From: Anaerolineae bacterium
GTDB taxonomy: Bacteria; Chloroflexota; Anaerolineae; Anaerolineales; Anaerolineaceae
Direction of reading: 5' to 3'
Assembly (NCBI GenBank): GCA_013178095.1
Contig: JABLXK010000001.1
Coordinates: forward strand, 242,783 to 306,782
Length of the DNA: 64,000 nt
The translations under genes were made by a program, and so were the position numbers. Positions within the stretch are counted from its first letter, which is position 1. Each line of letters begins with the position of its first letter. The notes under the pieces were generated by a model. That model was not told where the DNA came from, made no database searches, and saw nothing but the letters and a program-made list of their open reading frames with translations. Shown here one piece after another: positions 16,699-24,354 of this stretch.

Positions 16699-17199
16699 GT
16701 GACTTTACCTTTTTTGAAAAATGGCGTGGCGCAGATCGCCATGGTGGTGGAAGACCTGGACGAGACCGTCAAGCAGTATTACCAACTGTTCGGCATCGGC
16801 GACTGGCAGTTCTACACCTACGAAAAACCACTGGTGAAGTATATGAGCTATCACGGCCAGCCGGCCGACCAGAGCTTCCGCATTGCCCTTTCCTATTTCG
16901 GGACGACACGCATCGAGTTGATTGAGGTCAAACGCGGAAATTCGGTTTACAAGGATTTCATCGAAAAACACGGCTACGGCGTGCAGCATTTGGGCTTTCT
17001 GGTGGACGACATGCAGGCAGCGCTGGCGCAGGCGCGCGAGGCCGGGCTGGAGATGATCCAGGACGGCTCCGGTTTCGGCCTGGACGGTGATGGGCATTAT
17101 GCTTACCTGGATACTGAGGATAAACTGGGCATCACGGTCGAGCTCATCCAGCGCCCCAAACGCCGGCATGAACCCGAGAAGATCTTCCCGCCTATATGA
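16699..17199 (+). CDS. VOC superfamily protein (glyoxalase/epimerase-like)
   Basis: A 166-residue protein with two beta-alpha-beta-beta-beta modules. IAMVVEDLDETVKQYYQLFG opens the first module, and YGVQHLGFLVDDMQAALAQA starts the second. The pattern is close to methylmalonyl-CoA epimerases and other metal-dependent isomerases or lyases. The start is GTG at 16699, behind AAGGAAGAG. It is the last gene before a clear terminator, hence the end of the locus. A sugar or keto-acid epimerase or isomerase step would fit, but the VOC fold is used for many reactions, so this is only a suggestion. Confidence 0.75.
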   Translation: MTLPFLKNGVAQIAMVVEDLDETVKQYYQLFGIGDWQFYTYEKPLVKYMSYHGQPADQSFRIALSYFGTTRIELIEVKRGNSVYKDFIEKHGYGVQHLGFLVDDMQAALAQAREAGLEMIQDGSGFGLDGDGHYAYLDTEDKLGITVELIQRPKRRHEPEKIFPPI

Positions 17200-17237
17200 A
17201 TTTGCGGCGAAGAGACAAGGATGAATTAGAATTTGAG

Positions 17238-17269
17238 AAATGCCCTGATTGCGATGGGCATTTCTTTTT
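17238..17269 (+). terminator. Rho-independent terminator closing the ECF/aminotransferase locus
   Basis: AAATGCCC (17238-17245) pairs with GGGCATTT (17256-17263) around a 10-base loop, followed by CTTTTTG and further T-rich sequence. Confidence 0.8.
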
Positions 17270-17313
17270 GTCTATTTTTTCATTCATCAATCTTATGATA
17301 GACTATTAGCCTT

Positions 17314-17637
17314 ATGAACAATAAATTCTTCGGCGATATCGTACTGAAAGCCAAGCTGACCCTGCGCCTGTTGAAAGACCCCCGCGTGCCTTTTTACCTG
17401 AAATTGCTGCCGGTGTTGTGCCTGGTATACCTGATCGTACCGACCGACATCCTGATCGGCCCGATCGACGATGCCATCGTGCTGTATTTAGGCATGGATT
17501 TCTTCATCGATTTCTGCCCGCGCGAGGTGGTGGCCGAGCACTTGCGCGACCTAAGGTCACATGATGCATCCTCTCCCGCTTCGGCTGAACAGGAGAAAGA
17601 AGAGAATGTGATCGACGCCGAGTTCAAGGAAAAATAG
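17314..17637 (+). CDS. DUF1232 (YkvA-like) small membrane protein
   Basis: A 107-residue protein. The central hydrophobic segment FYLKLLPVLCLVYLIVPTDILIGPIDDAIVL (shown here as FYLKLLPVLCLVYLI then VPTDILIGPIDD) matches the DUF1232 pattern of a membrane hairpin with a PxDxI..IDD motif. The tail is charged (QEKEENVIDAEFKEK). The function of the family is not known. A TATGAT at 17294-17299 lies 15 bases before the ATG, so the transcript is probably almost leaderless. It stands alone between a terminator and a block of repeats. Confidence 0.75.
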   Translation: MNNKFFGDIVLKAKLTLRLLKDPRVPFYLKLLPVLCLVYLIVPTDILIGPIDDAIVLYLGMDFFIDFCPREVVAEHLRDLRSHDASSPASAEQEKEENVIDAEFKEK

Positions 17638-17650
17638 TTTTACAGGAAAA

Positions 17651-17675
17651 GTAGGGCGGCATTCCATTGCCGCCG
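17651..17675. repeat. Dispersed palindromic repeat, copy 1
   Basis: GTAGGGCGGCATTCCATTGCCGCCG-type element of 25 bases, able to fold as GGCGGCA/TGCCGCC. Identical to the copy at 18026-18050. It lies in the 419-base gene-free stretch 17638-18056, which holds four such elements and no convincing ORF. Confidence 0.75.
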
Positions 17676-17687
17676 CTATGCAGAAAA

Positions 17688-17719
17688 GTAGGGCGGCATT
17701 CCAATGCCGCCGCTTTTTT
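17688..17719. repeat. Dispersed palindromic repeat, copy 2, with T-run
   Basis: Same 25-base element with one transposed base pair (ATTCCAATG), so the stem GGCGGCATT/AATGCCGCC is perfect. The following six T residues give it terminator form for the DUF1232 gene. Confidence 0.75.
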
Positions 17720-17859
17720 AATAAAGAGGCGAGTTTGGAAACGTACCCTGCTCGCTGGAATAATTCGTTGGCTGAGCACCGTCGAAGCCAACGGTGACTT
17801 GTTCATAAAAATATGAGATTGCTTCGTCACTTCGTTCCTCGCAAAGACAAATCGGAGAA

Positions 17860-17908
17860 GTAGGGCGGCATTCCACCTGTACTCAGTAGTTTTGAGTATT
17901 GCCACTGC
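17860..17908. repeat. Dispersed palindromic repeat, long form
   Basis: Begins with the same GTAGGGCGGCATTCCA but then carries CCTGTACTCAGTAGTTTTGAG before a decayed second arm. The same long form, with a better-kept second arm, is at 63686-63733. A GCGCG..CGCGCC hairpin (GGCGCGCTCGGAAACGCGCC, about 17924-17943) lies just after it. Confidence 0.65.
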
Positions 17909-18025
17909 TTGATAACAAAAAAGGCGCGCTCGGAAACGCGCCTTACCCAATACCAGTGGATTTTTGTATACCTACAGCCATGAGATCGCCACGCCGCTAC
18001 GCGGCTCGCGAAAACAGATTTCTTT

Positions 18026-18050
18026 GTAGGGCGGCATTCCATTGCCGCCG
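18026..18050. repeat. Dispersed palindromic repeat, copy 3
   Basis: Exact 25-base match to the copy at 17651-17675, ending 7 bases before the stop of the minus-strand kbl gene, where it could act as its 3' hairpin. Confidence 0.75.
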
Positions 18051-18056
18051 ATTTGT

Positions 18057-19235
18057 TTAAATGACTCCCAACTTCTTGCCGGCTGCCTTGAAGGCCTCCA
18101 ACCCTTTGTCCAGGTCATCGCGGGTATGCGCGGCCGAGATCATCACGCGGATGCGCGCCTTGCCCTTGGGGACGGTGGGGAAACCGATGGCCGAGGCGAA
18201 GATGCCCTGCTCGAACAACTCGCGGCTGAACTGCTGCGCCAGGGGCGCCTCGCCCAGCATGACGGGCGTGATAGGGGTCTGGCTGATGCCGGTGTCGAAT
18301 CCCATTTCCGTCAAAGCCGCCTTGAAGTATTTACCGTTGTCCCACAGGCGGTCCACCAGTTCGGTGGAGGATTCCAGGATGTCAATGGCGGCCAGGCAAG
18401 CCGCCGCGTCCGGCGGGGTGACCGCCGAGGAGAACAGGAAGGGGCGCCCGCGCTGGCGCAGCCACTCGATGATGACTGCGTTGCCGGAAACCACGCCGCC
18501 CACCACGCCGAAAGCTTTGGAGAAAGTACCCACCTCGATGTCCACCTTGCCGTGCAGGTTGAAGTGATCTACGATGCCGCGTCCGCCCTTGCCGAGCACG
18601 CCTTCACCGTGCGCATCGTCCACCATCAGGATGATGTCGTGCGCCTTGGCGATCTCGTACAGCTTGTCCAGCGGCGCGATGTCGCCGTCCATGCTGAACA
18701 CGCCGTCGCTGACGATGATGGCTTTTTCGAAGGTGCCCTCGTGTTCTTTGATGACCTGTTCCAGGCTGGAGGGGCTGCAATGGTCATAGCGGATGATCTC
18801 CGCGCCCGACAGGCGGCAGCCGTCGATGATGCTGGCATGGTTGAGCTCGTCCGAAAAGATCACGTCGCGCTTGCCAACCAGCGCCTGGATGGTGCCCAGG
18901 TTGGCGCAGAAACCGGATTGAAAAGTGATGGCGGCTTCGGATTGCTTGAAGGCGGCCACGCGTTTTTCCAGTTCCAGATGCAAATCCATGGTGCCGGCGA
19001 TGGAGCGCACCGCGCCCGAGCCGACGCCGTAGCGCTGGATGGCTTCCTGCGCGGCTTTGACCATGCGCGCGTCATTCGCCAGGCCCAGGTAGTTGTTGGA
19101 GCAGAAGTTCAGCACCTTGCGGCCGTCCACTTCCAGCCAGGCGCCCTGCGGAGAACTGAGCGTGCGGATGTTGTTGTATAAACCGCCGTCCTTCAGATTC
19201 TTGATTTCTTTTTGGATCCAGTCTAGTCTAGCCAT
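18057..19235 (-). CDS. kbl: Glycine C-acetyltransferase (2-amino-3-ketobutyrate CoA ligase)
   Basis: A 392-residue alpha-oxoamine synthase. Typical blocks are [54 protein letters not shown] and [11 protein letters not shown] with PLP lysine K240. The enzyme cleaves 2-amino-3-oxobutyrate with CoA to glycine and acetyl-CoA in threonine breakdown, or runs in reverse. The length and motifs match KBL rather than serine palmitoyltransferase or BioF, though these homologues share the fold. No threonine dehydrogenase lies next to it. The ATG at 19235 has AAAGGAAAAGCC before it. A TATAAT on the minus strand (19285-19280) could serve as its own -10. Confidence 0.9.
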   Translation of the reverse strand: MARLDWIQKEIKNLKDGGLYNNIRTLSSPQGAWLEVDGRKVLNFCSNNYLGLANDARMVKAAQEAIQRYGVGSGAVRSIAGTMDLHLELEKRVAAFKQSEAAITFQSGFCANLGTIQALVGKRDVIFSDELNHASIIDGCRLSGAEIIRYDHCSPSSLEQVIKEHEGTFEKAIIVSDGVFSMDGDIAPLDKLYEIAKAHDIILMVDDAHGEGVLGKGGRGIVDHFNLHGKVDIEVGTFSKAFGVVGGVVSGNAVIIEWLRQRGRPFLFSSAVTPPDAAACLAAIDILESSTELVDRLWDNGKYFKAALTEMGFDTGISQTPITPVMLGEAPLAQQFSRELFEQGIFASAIGFPTVPKGKARIRVMISAAHTRDDLDKGLEAFKAAGKKLGVI

Positions 19236-19280
19236 GGCTTTTCCTTTGATAATGGAATGATTATTTATTTGATGAGGTCA

Positions 19281-20915
19281 TTATACTTCGAGGCGCGTGT
19301 CCGTCAGGATGCCCATTTCCAGCAGTGCTTCTTTGAGCGGCGCGGCGGCGTTGGGTCTGACAACGGCCGCGGTCTCGTTCAGGCGCGAAAGGAGCAGGTC
19401 TTTGGCGCGCGAGGCCATCACCTGGTCGAGGATGGCAGCCGTGCGCACGCGCAGCAGCACCGGGCGCTCAAAAACCGCTTCCAGCTCGTTTTGCTTCCAG
19501 CGTTCCAGTGCCGCCGGGATGTTGGGCGGGACGGGTTTGCGGCCGTATTTACCGATCAGTGCGGCCAATTGATGCACCTGCAGCCCTTGTGCCAACGCGT
19601 TCTTCAAGGCCGGGTGGCTGATCTGGTAGCAGTAGCTGCCTTTGCGTGGCGGTCGCCATTCGCAAAAGCGCGCGATCTGATAGCGCGCGCTGAGCGGGAA
19701 ACCGCGTTCGACCAGCAGGCTGCCGTCCTTATTAACTGTAAAAGAAGAAATATCCGCCCGTCCGATGGCAGCTTCCTTGCCGTTCAGCAAATCAGCCGCC
19801 CAGGGGGTGGGGCGGAAAAGGGTCATTTTCTTCGCACGGGGCTTGGCGCCCCATTCTACCAGGCCCAGCCAGAAACAGGGCCCTTGCAGCATTGCGCGCA
19901 GCAGGGCGCCTTCAACCTGCTCCCAATGTTCGTAGCCTTTCAGGTATTGCGCGCTGGCTCGGTCGCGCACCATCCAGGTGTCGTATTCGCCGCCGCTGCG
20001 CAGGAAATCGGGCCGGAAGGTTTTGACCCATTCGACAAATTCATCGATGTCCAGCCAATGCTCAATGGAAAGCGGCTTGAGCATGGCGAGTATTTTGGAT
20101 CGCACGACCTGCGGCTCGCGTTTCAGCTTCCCTTCCACTTTCACGCCGCTCAGCCAGTCCAGCTCGTCGATGCTGGAGCCGGCCTGCCAGGCGCGCACCA
20201 GGGCTGTGAAGGACGCGGAGCGCGGCGCTTCCAAAAAAGCGCCCACCTGTTCCGGGTTAGGCTGCCCGTCGGAAGCCAGCAGCCCGGCTTCGCCAAGCAG
20301 CGCGCGCAGGAACCGCAGCGGAATGGCAGGGTTTTCGAACGTGACGGCGTCCAGCGGCAGCCCTGCCCGCAGCGCGGCCAGCAAGGTGCAAGCGTGTTCC
20401 AGCAAGGCGTCGTCAGGAATTTGTTTTGAAACAGGGGTGTAGGTGGGCAGCGCCGGGATGCTGGCGACTTGCAGGCGTTCGATCTCACGCTGCAAATAAT
20501 TTTGAAATTCTTCGGGGAGATAATAACAATCCTGCGGTTCGTCCCCCTCGCGCAGAAAAGCGCGCGCGATCAAGCCTTTGTAGTACAGCCTTTCACTGAC
20601 CGAAGCGGGATTGCGGTCGGGGCGCAGCTTGGCGCGCCGGGCGGCGCCCATCTCGCGCAGGCTGCCGAATTCGCGCTCGAATTGATCCACGCGCAGCCGC
20701 CCGCCGCTGCGCGCCAGGCGCAGCAGAGCGCTGAAGGCCGGCCGCGGCAGCGCCTGGAGGACCTCGCCGATCAGGGTCTCGTCCTGCAGGCGTTCGGCGA
20801 CCTGCCGGACGCGGTTCTTGCCGGCGTCCAGGTCCTGGTCGATACCCCAGCCTTCGGCGATCATTTCCAGCAGGTCGGGTTCATAGTCGATGAAGGTCTC
20901 GATCAAAGTTGGCAT
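19281..20915 (-). CDS. Helicase-associated (Helicase_C_3/XPB N-terminal-like) domain protein
   Basis: A 544-residue soluble protein with no Walker motifs. The opening ETFIDYEPDLLEMIAEGWGID, a winged-helix-like VLQALPRPAFSALLRLARSGGRLRVDQFERE segment and a C-terminal half with ERGFPLSARYQIARFCEW and VLLRVRTAAILDQVMASR resemble stand-alone helicase-associated domain proteins found in Chloroflexota and Actinobacteria, which share the N-terminal domain of bacterial XPB helicases. The role is unknown; DNA binding or a transcription/repair link is possible. It lies 45 bases before kbl on the same strand. Family assignment is from general pattern, not from a signature site. Confidence 0.5.
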   Translation of the reverse strand: MPTLIETFIDYEPDLLEMIAEGWGIDQDLDAGKNRVRQVAERLQDETLIGEVLQALPRPAFSALLRLARSGGRLRVDQFEREFGSLREMGAARRAKLRPDRNPASVSERLYYKGLIARAFLREGDEPQDCYYLPEEFQNYLQREIERLQVASIPALPTYTPVSKQIPDDALLEHACTLLAALRAGLPLDAVTFENPAIPLRFLRALLGEAGLLASDGQPNPEQVGAFLEAPRSASFTALVRAWQAGSSIDELDWLSGVKVEGKLKREPQVVRSKILAMLKPLSIEHWLDIDEFVEWVKTFRPDFLRSGGEYDTWMVRDRASAQYLKGYEHWEQVEGALLRAMLQGPCFWLGLVEWGAKPRAKKMTLFRPTPWAADLLNGKEAAIGRADISSFTVNKDGSLLVERGFPLSARYQIARFCEWRPPRKGSYCYQISHPALKNALAQGLQVHQLAALIGKYGRKPVPPNIPAALERWKQNELEAVFERPVLLRVRTAAILDQVMASRAKDLLLSRLNETAAVVRPNAAAPLKEALLEMGILTDTRLEV

Positions 20916-20958
20916 ACACCCATTTTAAATCGAAACCGGTCATTGCAAAGAAGTGAAA

Positions 20959-21753
20959 TTAAATAAACAATCCGGCGATACCGCCCGCCAGGCGTGCCAG
21001 GCCGTTCAACAGCGGATTGACCTTGGCGGGCGAGAAATAGCTGCAAGAGGGATCAAACCAGCCATTATCTTTCCAGTAGCGGTAATCGTAGGTCTCTTTT
21101 CCGTCCACGATGCCGGCTTTCAACCAGGCTTTTTTCTGGATTTGAAACACGACCAGGTCGAGCAGGGAAGGTTGGCGGGTGGGGGAGGCTTCCAGCTCGC
21201 GCAGCAGGCGGGAAGCAATGCCTCCGATCTTTTTGCCGAAACGCTCTTTCGCTTCAGTTTTCTGCATGCGCGCTCCCATCACAAAACCGGCTGCACCGCT
21301 CAGGTGAAAGCCCCAGGTGATCAGGGCGGTTTGCAGGGTGCGGATGGCGCGGGCGGCGGAACTGCTGCCTGTGGTGGCGATCACGTAAGCCGGCTTGCCG
21401 GCAAAGCCCGGCCGGTGGCAGAAATAAGCCAGCCGGTCGATGAAGTTCTTCATCAGCCCGCTGACGTCGTCCACGTACACCGGACTGGCGAAGACCAGCA
21501 GGTCGCAAGCTTGCATGCTCGCTGCCAGGGAAGCGATATCATCTTTGTGCGGGCAGGCCGCTTCACCGCGCTCGAAACATGCGCGGCAGCCGGAACACAT
21601 CTCGATGCGCTTGCTGCCCAGGTGAATGACCTCGCTTTCCACAGCCATCCCCCGTTCGCCGGCTTTAGCGGCCAAAGCACCCGTCAGCATTTCCAGAATG
21701 GCATCCGTATTACCGTTTCTCCGGTTGCTTCCGCAGATGAAGGTGATTTTCAT
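20959..21753 (-). CDS. Flavodoxin-like NAD(P)H-dependent FMN reductase family protein
   Basis: A 264-residue protein. The N-terminus has the FMN phosphate-binding pattern ITFICGSNRRNGNTDAILE (residues 3-21). CSGCRACFERGEAACPHKDD (split: CSGCRACFERG, EAACPHKDD) follows, a cysteine cluster seen in iron-sulfur flavoproteins, and then SPVYVDDVSGLMKNFIDRL, the isoalloxazine-site block. It is therefore an FMN protein and possibly binds an Fe-S cluster, carrying electrons or reducing small molecules in an anaerobe. The C-terminal 80 residues are an extension beyond the flavodoxin fold. It is divergent from the gene at 21886. Confidence 0.8.
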   Translation of the reverse strand: MKITFICGSNRRNGNTDAILEMLTGALAAKAGERGMAVESEVIHLGSKRIEMCSGCRACFERGEAACPHKDDIASLAASMQACDLLVFASPVYVDDVSGLMKNFIDRLAYFCHRPGFAGKPAYVIATTGSSSAARAIRTLQTALITWGFHLSGAAGFVMGARMQKTEAKERFGKKIGGIASRLLRELEASPTRQPSLLDLVVFQIQKKAWLKAGIVDGKETYDYRYWKDNGWFDPSCSYFSPAKVNPLLNGLARLAGGIAGLFI

Positions 21754-21814
21754 ATTTCCTCGTTTGATAGCAGATTCTTTCTTTTGGATTTACGTAGGCG
21801 ACTCTTAAAAAGTT

Positions 21815-21843
21815 TTGGCATTTACCTTACAATCCGTTACAAT
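21815..21843 (+). promoter_or_regulatory. Promoter of the unknown gene at 21886
   Basis: TTGGCA (21815-21820), a 17-base spacer and TACAAT (21838-21843) match sigma-70 consensus well; transcription would start about 35 bases before ATG 21886. Confidence 0.65.
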
Positions 21844-21885
21844 TCTAGCAAAACTAGCATTTGTGAAATTTGAATTAAAAACAAT

Positions 21886-22443
21886 ATGGAAGCGCAATTT
21901 CTGGAAGCCATCTGCCTGGCATCGGTCGAGATCCTGGGAGAAAAAGAAGCCTTTCAAGCCCTGAAAGGCCTGGGAATGTCATCTTTTTCAACCCTCGATC
22001 CCGGCCGCTTTACCATGGAACGCTACGGGCGGGAGCTGGCTAAGCATTACGACGATCAAGTGGCCGCCGGATTGTTGATCCGCATCGGGCGGGCATCCCT
22101 GATCTTCCTGCGACGCTACTACGAGACCATCGGCGCGCTGGGTGCCATCGACAACCGCCTGAAACCCATTGAGAGGCGTTTCCCGGATTCCTTCAAAGTG
22201 CTGGCCGGCGAAATCAGTGGGGAGATGGGTACGAAGGTCGAAACTTCCGCGGAAGACGCACTGACTTATCATTGGCGGTTGGATGCGCCGGAGCAGGATT
22301 TCGAACCCTATTACCACTTTGGCTTGCTGGAAGAATTCTGCAATTGGCTGGATTCGCGCAAGGATTACCAGATCGTTTACGCGCCGCAAGGCCCAGAAGA
22401 GAAAGCCGCTGAACTTACCATTCACGTTCGTGAGAAGGAATAG
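21886..22443 (+). CDS. Hypothetical protein, unrecognised family
   Basis: A 185-residue soluble protein. The N-terminal third (FLEAICLASVEILGEKEAFQ, LKGLGM) is helical. GLLIRIGRASLIFLRRYYET is followed by a mixed alpha/beta C-terminus (TYHWRLDAPEQ, YYHFGLLEEFCNWLDSR, YQIVYAP). The general layout recalls small-molecule-binding domains such as V4R-type hydrocarbon binding, but no defining residue can be pointed to, so no function is proposed. It has its own promoter at 21815 and is followed by the thiamine operon, which has a separate promoter. Confidence 0.7.
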   Translation: MEAQFLEAICLASVEILGEKEAFQALKGLGMSSFSTLDPGRFTMERYGRELAKHYDDQVAAGLLIRIGRASLIFLRRYYETIGALGAIDNRLKPIERRFPDSFKVLAGEISGEMGTKVETSAEDALTYHWRLDAPEQDFEPYYHFGLLEEFCNWLDSRKDYQIVYAPQGPEEKAAELTIHVREKE

Positions 22444-22460
22444 CTCTTATCTTTCTCTTA

Positions 22461-22489
22461 TTGACAGGCTGGTGCGAAGCACGTACACT
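22461..22489 (+). promoter_or_regulatory. Promoter of the thiamine operon
   Basis: TTGACA (22461-22466), a 17-base spacer and TACACT (22484-22489); transcription would begin near 22497, about 15 bases before the riboswitch aptamer. Confidence 0.75.
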
Positions 22490-22510
22490 TAAAATAACTT
22501 AACAATCCAA

Positions 22511-22600
22511 CCGGGGAGCCTGAAAAGCCAGGCTGAGAGGAGGATGCGAAAATCCTCGACCCGTCGAACCTGAACCGGATAATGCCGGCGGAGGGAGTGA
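22511..22600 (+). ncRNA. TPP (THI-element) riboswitch
   Basis: The conserved TPP aptamer parts occur in order: GGGGAGCC (22513-22520), the GCTGAGAGGA block (22532-22541), the variable P3a-type hairpin GAGGATGCGAAAATCCTC, GACCC, GAACCTGA (22566-22573), GGATAATGCC (22577-22586) and the closing GGAGGGAG. It controls the thiamine pyrophosphokinase and transporter genes that follow. GAGGGAGT (22591-22598), at the 3' edge of the aptamer, can pair with ACTCCCTC (22614-22621), the 5' arm of the terminator. The choice between aptamer closure, antiterminator and terminator is therefore readable in the sequence. Confidence 0.95.
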
Positions 22601-22612
22601 CATCCAGAACTA

Positions 22613-22641
22613 AACTCCCTCCAACAAAGGGAGTTTTTTTT
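22613..22641 (+). terminator. Riboswitch-controlled terminator that also holds the thiN ribosome site
   Basis: AACTCCCT (22613-22620) pairs with AGGGAGTT (22628-22635), followed by a run of T up to 22641. The AGGGAG in the 3' arm lies 8 bases before the thiN ATG at 22642 and is the only candidate Shine-Dalgarno sequence. The same hairpin would therefore both end transcription and hide the ribosome site. Confidence 0.85.
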
Positions 22642-23307
22642 ATGCGCGCGGTTATTTTTGCCAATGGAATGCTGGAACGGCCCGACCTGGCCGCCGGGCT
22701 GCTGCGGCCGGAGGACTACCTGATCTCGGCGGATGGCGGGCTGCATCATCTGCGCGGGCTGGGCCTCACCCCGCACCTGCTGATCGGCGACCTGGATTCG
22801 ATCACCCCGCAGGATGAAGGATGGCTGCGTGAGCATCAGGTGGAAGTGCGGCATTACCCGGTCGATAAGGATTTCACCGACCTGGAACTGGCCCTGCAGG
22901 CTGCCCTGCAAAAAGGCTGCCAAGCCATTCTGATCGTGGCCGCGCTGGGCGGACGCCTGGACCAGATGCTGGCCAACATCGCCCTGCTTTCCCTGCCGGC
23001 CCTGCGCGGCGTGGATATCTCCCTGGATGACGGCGTCACCGAAGTGCGCCTGATCGAACACTCCCTGACCATCCACGGCGCTGCGGGAGATTTGGTCTCT
23101 CTGCTGCCGCTGGGGGAAGCCGCGCATGGCGTGGTTACGCACGACCTGAAATATCCACTCAAAGCTGAAACGCTGACCATCGGGCAGACGCGCGGCATCA
23201 GCAACCTCATGCTGAAAGATAACGCCGCGGTGGACGTCGCCGCGGGCAGGCTGTTGTGCGTTCACATACGCCGGTTGGAAGAAAAGGAAAGAAATGAGAA
23301 GGAGTAA
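22642..23307 (+). CDS. thiN: Thiamine pyrophosphokinase
   Basis: A 221-residue enzyme that transfers pyrophosphate from ATP to thiamine to make TPP. It has the family blocks ISADGGLHHLRGLGLTPHLLIGDLDSI, split as ISADGGLHHLRG and LLIGDLDSI (residues about 30-54), then YPVDKDFTDLELAL and AALGGRLDQMLANI. The C-terminal beta domain ends with TRGISNLML, the thiamine-site strand. The start is the ATG at 22642; an in-frame ATG at 22582 lies inside the riboswitch aptamer and is not used. It overlaps no gene and is followed 4 bases later by thiB. Direct salvage of imported thiamine to TPP explains its place in the transporter operon. Confidence 0.95.
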   Translation: MRAVIFANGMLERPDLAAGLLRPEDYLISADGGLHHLRGLGLTPHLLIGDLDSITPQDEGWLREHQVEVRHYPVDKDFTDLELALQAALQKGCQAILIVAALGGRLDQMLANIALLSLPALRGVDISLDDGVTEVRLIEHSLTIHGAAGDLVSLLPLGEAAHGVVTHDLKYPLKAETLTIGQTRGISNLMLKDNAAVDVAAGRLLCVHIRRLEEKERNEKE

Positions 23308-23311
23308 CAAA

Positions 23312-24349
23312 ATGAAGAAATATCTGCTTTTAGGGGTAATGATCCTGGCGGTTGCTTTATGCGCCTGCAAAGCCGAACCGGCCGCGCTGACCGTCATGAC
23401 CCACGATTCTTTCGTGGTCAGCGATGACGTAATCGCGCAATTCGAAAAGGAAAACAACGTTAAGGTCAATTTCCTGTTGAGCGGCGACGCGGGCAGCGCG
23501 CTGAACCGCGCCATCCTTTCCAAGGATGCGCCGGTGGCGGACGTGCTCTACGGCGTCGATAACACCTTCCTCTCCCGCGCGCTGGATGAGGGCGTTTACG
23601 AAGCCTATGCTTCCCCCCTGTTGAGCCGCATCCCCGACGAATTCAAACTGGATCCGCAAAACCGCGCCCTGCCAGTAGATTACGGGGACGTGTGCATCAA
23701 TTACGAAAAAGCTTACTTCCAGCAGCACAACCTGGCCATTCCCCAGTCCTTTGAGGACCTTACAAAACCGGAATACACCGGTATGTTGGTGACGGAGAAC
23801 CCCGCCACCTCCTCCACGGGATTGGCTTTTCTGCTGGCGACCATCGCGGAATACGGGCCGGACGGCTACCTGGGTTACTGGCAGCGCCTTAAGGATAATG
23901 GTCTGGTGGTAGTCAACGATTGGAACACCGCTTATTACACCAACTTCTCCGGTTCCACCGGCAAAGGTGCGCAGCCCATGGTGGTCTCCTACGGCACCAG
24001 CCCGGCGGTGGAGGTGGTTTACGCCGAGAAGAAACTGGACGAATCGCCCACCGCTTCGCTGGTGGGCAGGAACATGTGCTTCCGCCAGATCGAATTCGTC
24101 GGCATCCTGAAGGGCACCAAGCAGCGCGCCCTGGCCGAGAAGTTTGTGGATTTCATGCTGGATAAGGCTTTCCAGGAAGACATCCCCATGAATATGTTTA
24201 TGTTCCCTGCCAATAGCAACGCCGCGCTGCCGCGTGAATTCACCGATTATGTCCAGGTACCCGAGCAGCCGGCCGCGCTTGCGCCGGAGGCGATCGGTCA
24301 GAACCGCGATAGCTGGATCGAAGCCTGGCGCCAGTTGATCCTGCAGTAA
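23312..24349 (+). CDS. thiB: Thiamine ABC transporter substrate-binding lipoprotein
   Basis: A 345-residue type 2 periplasmic-binding-fold protein of the ThiB/TbpA group. The N-terminus has a signal (KKYLLLGVMILAVAL) ending in a CAC lipobox-like site, so it is probably lipid-anchored. LTVMTHDSFVVSD, DVLYGVDNTFLSRAL and PVDYGDVCINYEK are close to the thiamine-binding proteins of proteobacteria. The ATG at 23312 is chosen because GAGAAGGAG is 7 bases upstream and the signal starts there. The TPP riboswitch and thiN upstream and the permease downstream support thiamine (or TMP/TPP) as ligand. Confidence 0.88.
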   Translation: MKKYLLLGVMILAVALCACKAEPAALTVMTHDSFVVSDDVIAQFEKENNVKVNFLLSGDAGSALNRAILSKDAPVADVLYGVDNTFLSRALDEGVYEAYASPLLSRIPDEFKLDPQNRALPVDYGDVCINYEKAYFQQHNLAIPQSFEDLTKPEYTGMLVTENPATSSTGLAFLLATIAEYGPDGYLGYWQRLKDNGLVVVNDWNTAYYTNFSGSTGKGAQPMVVSYGTSPAVEVVYAEKKLDESPTASLVGRNMCFRQIEFVGILKGTKQRALAEKFVDFMLDKAFQEDIPMNMFMFPANSNAALPREFTDYVQVPEQPAALAPEAIGQNRDSWIEAWRQLILQ

Positions 24350-24354
24350 GGCGA

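Noticed and set aside
18042..19181. A 379-codon plus-strand frame opposite kbl
   Set aside because: It is the antisense shadow of a clearly conserved enzyme, has low-complexity His/Ala/Gly-rich composition and matches no family; long antisense frames are expected in G+C-rich coding DNA.
22582..22641. Upstream in-frame start for thiN
   Set aside because: It lies inside the conserved 3' half of the TPP aptamer; the ATG at 22642 gives the normal family N-terminus.
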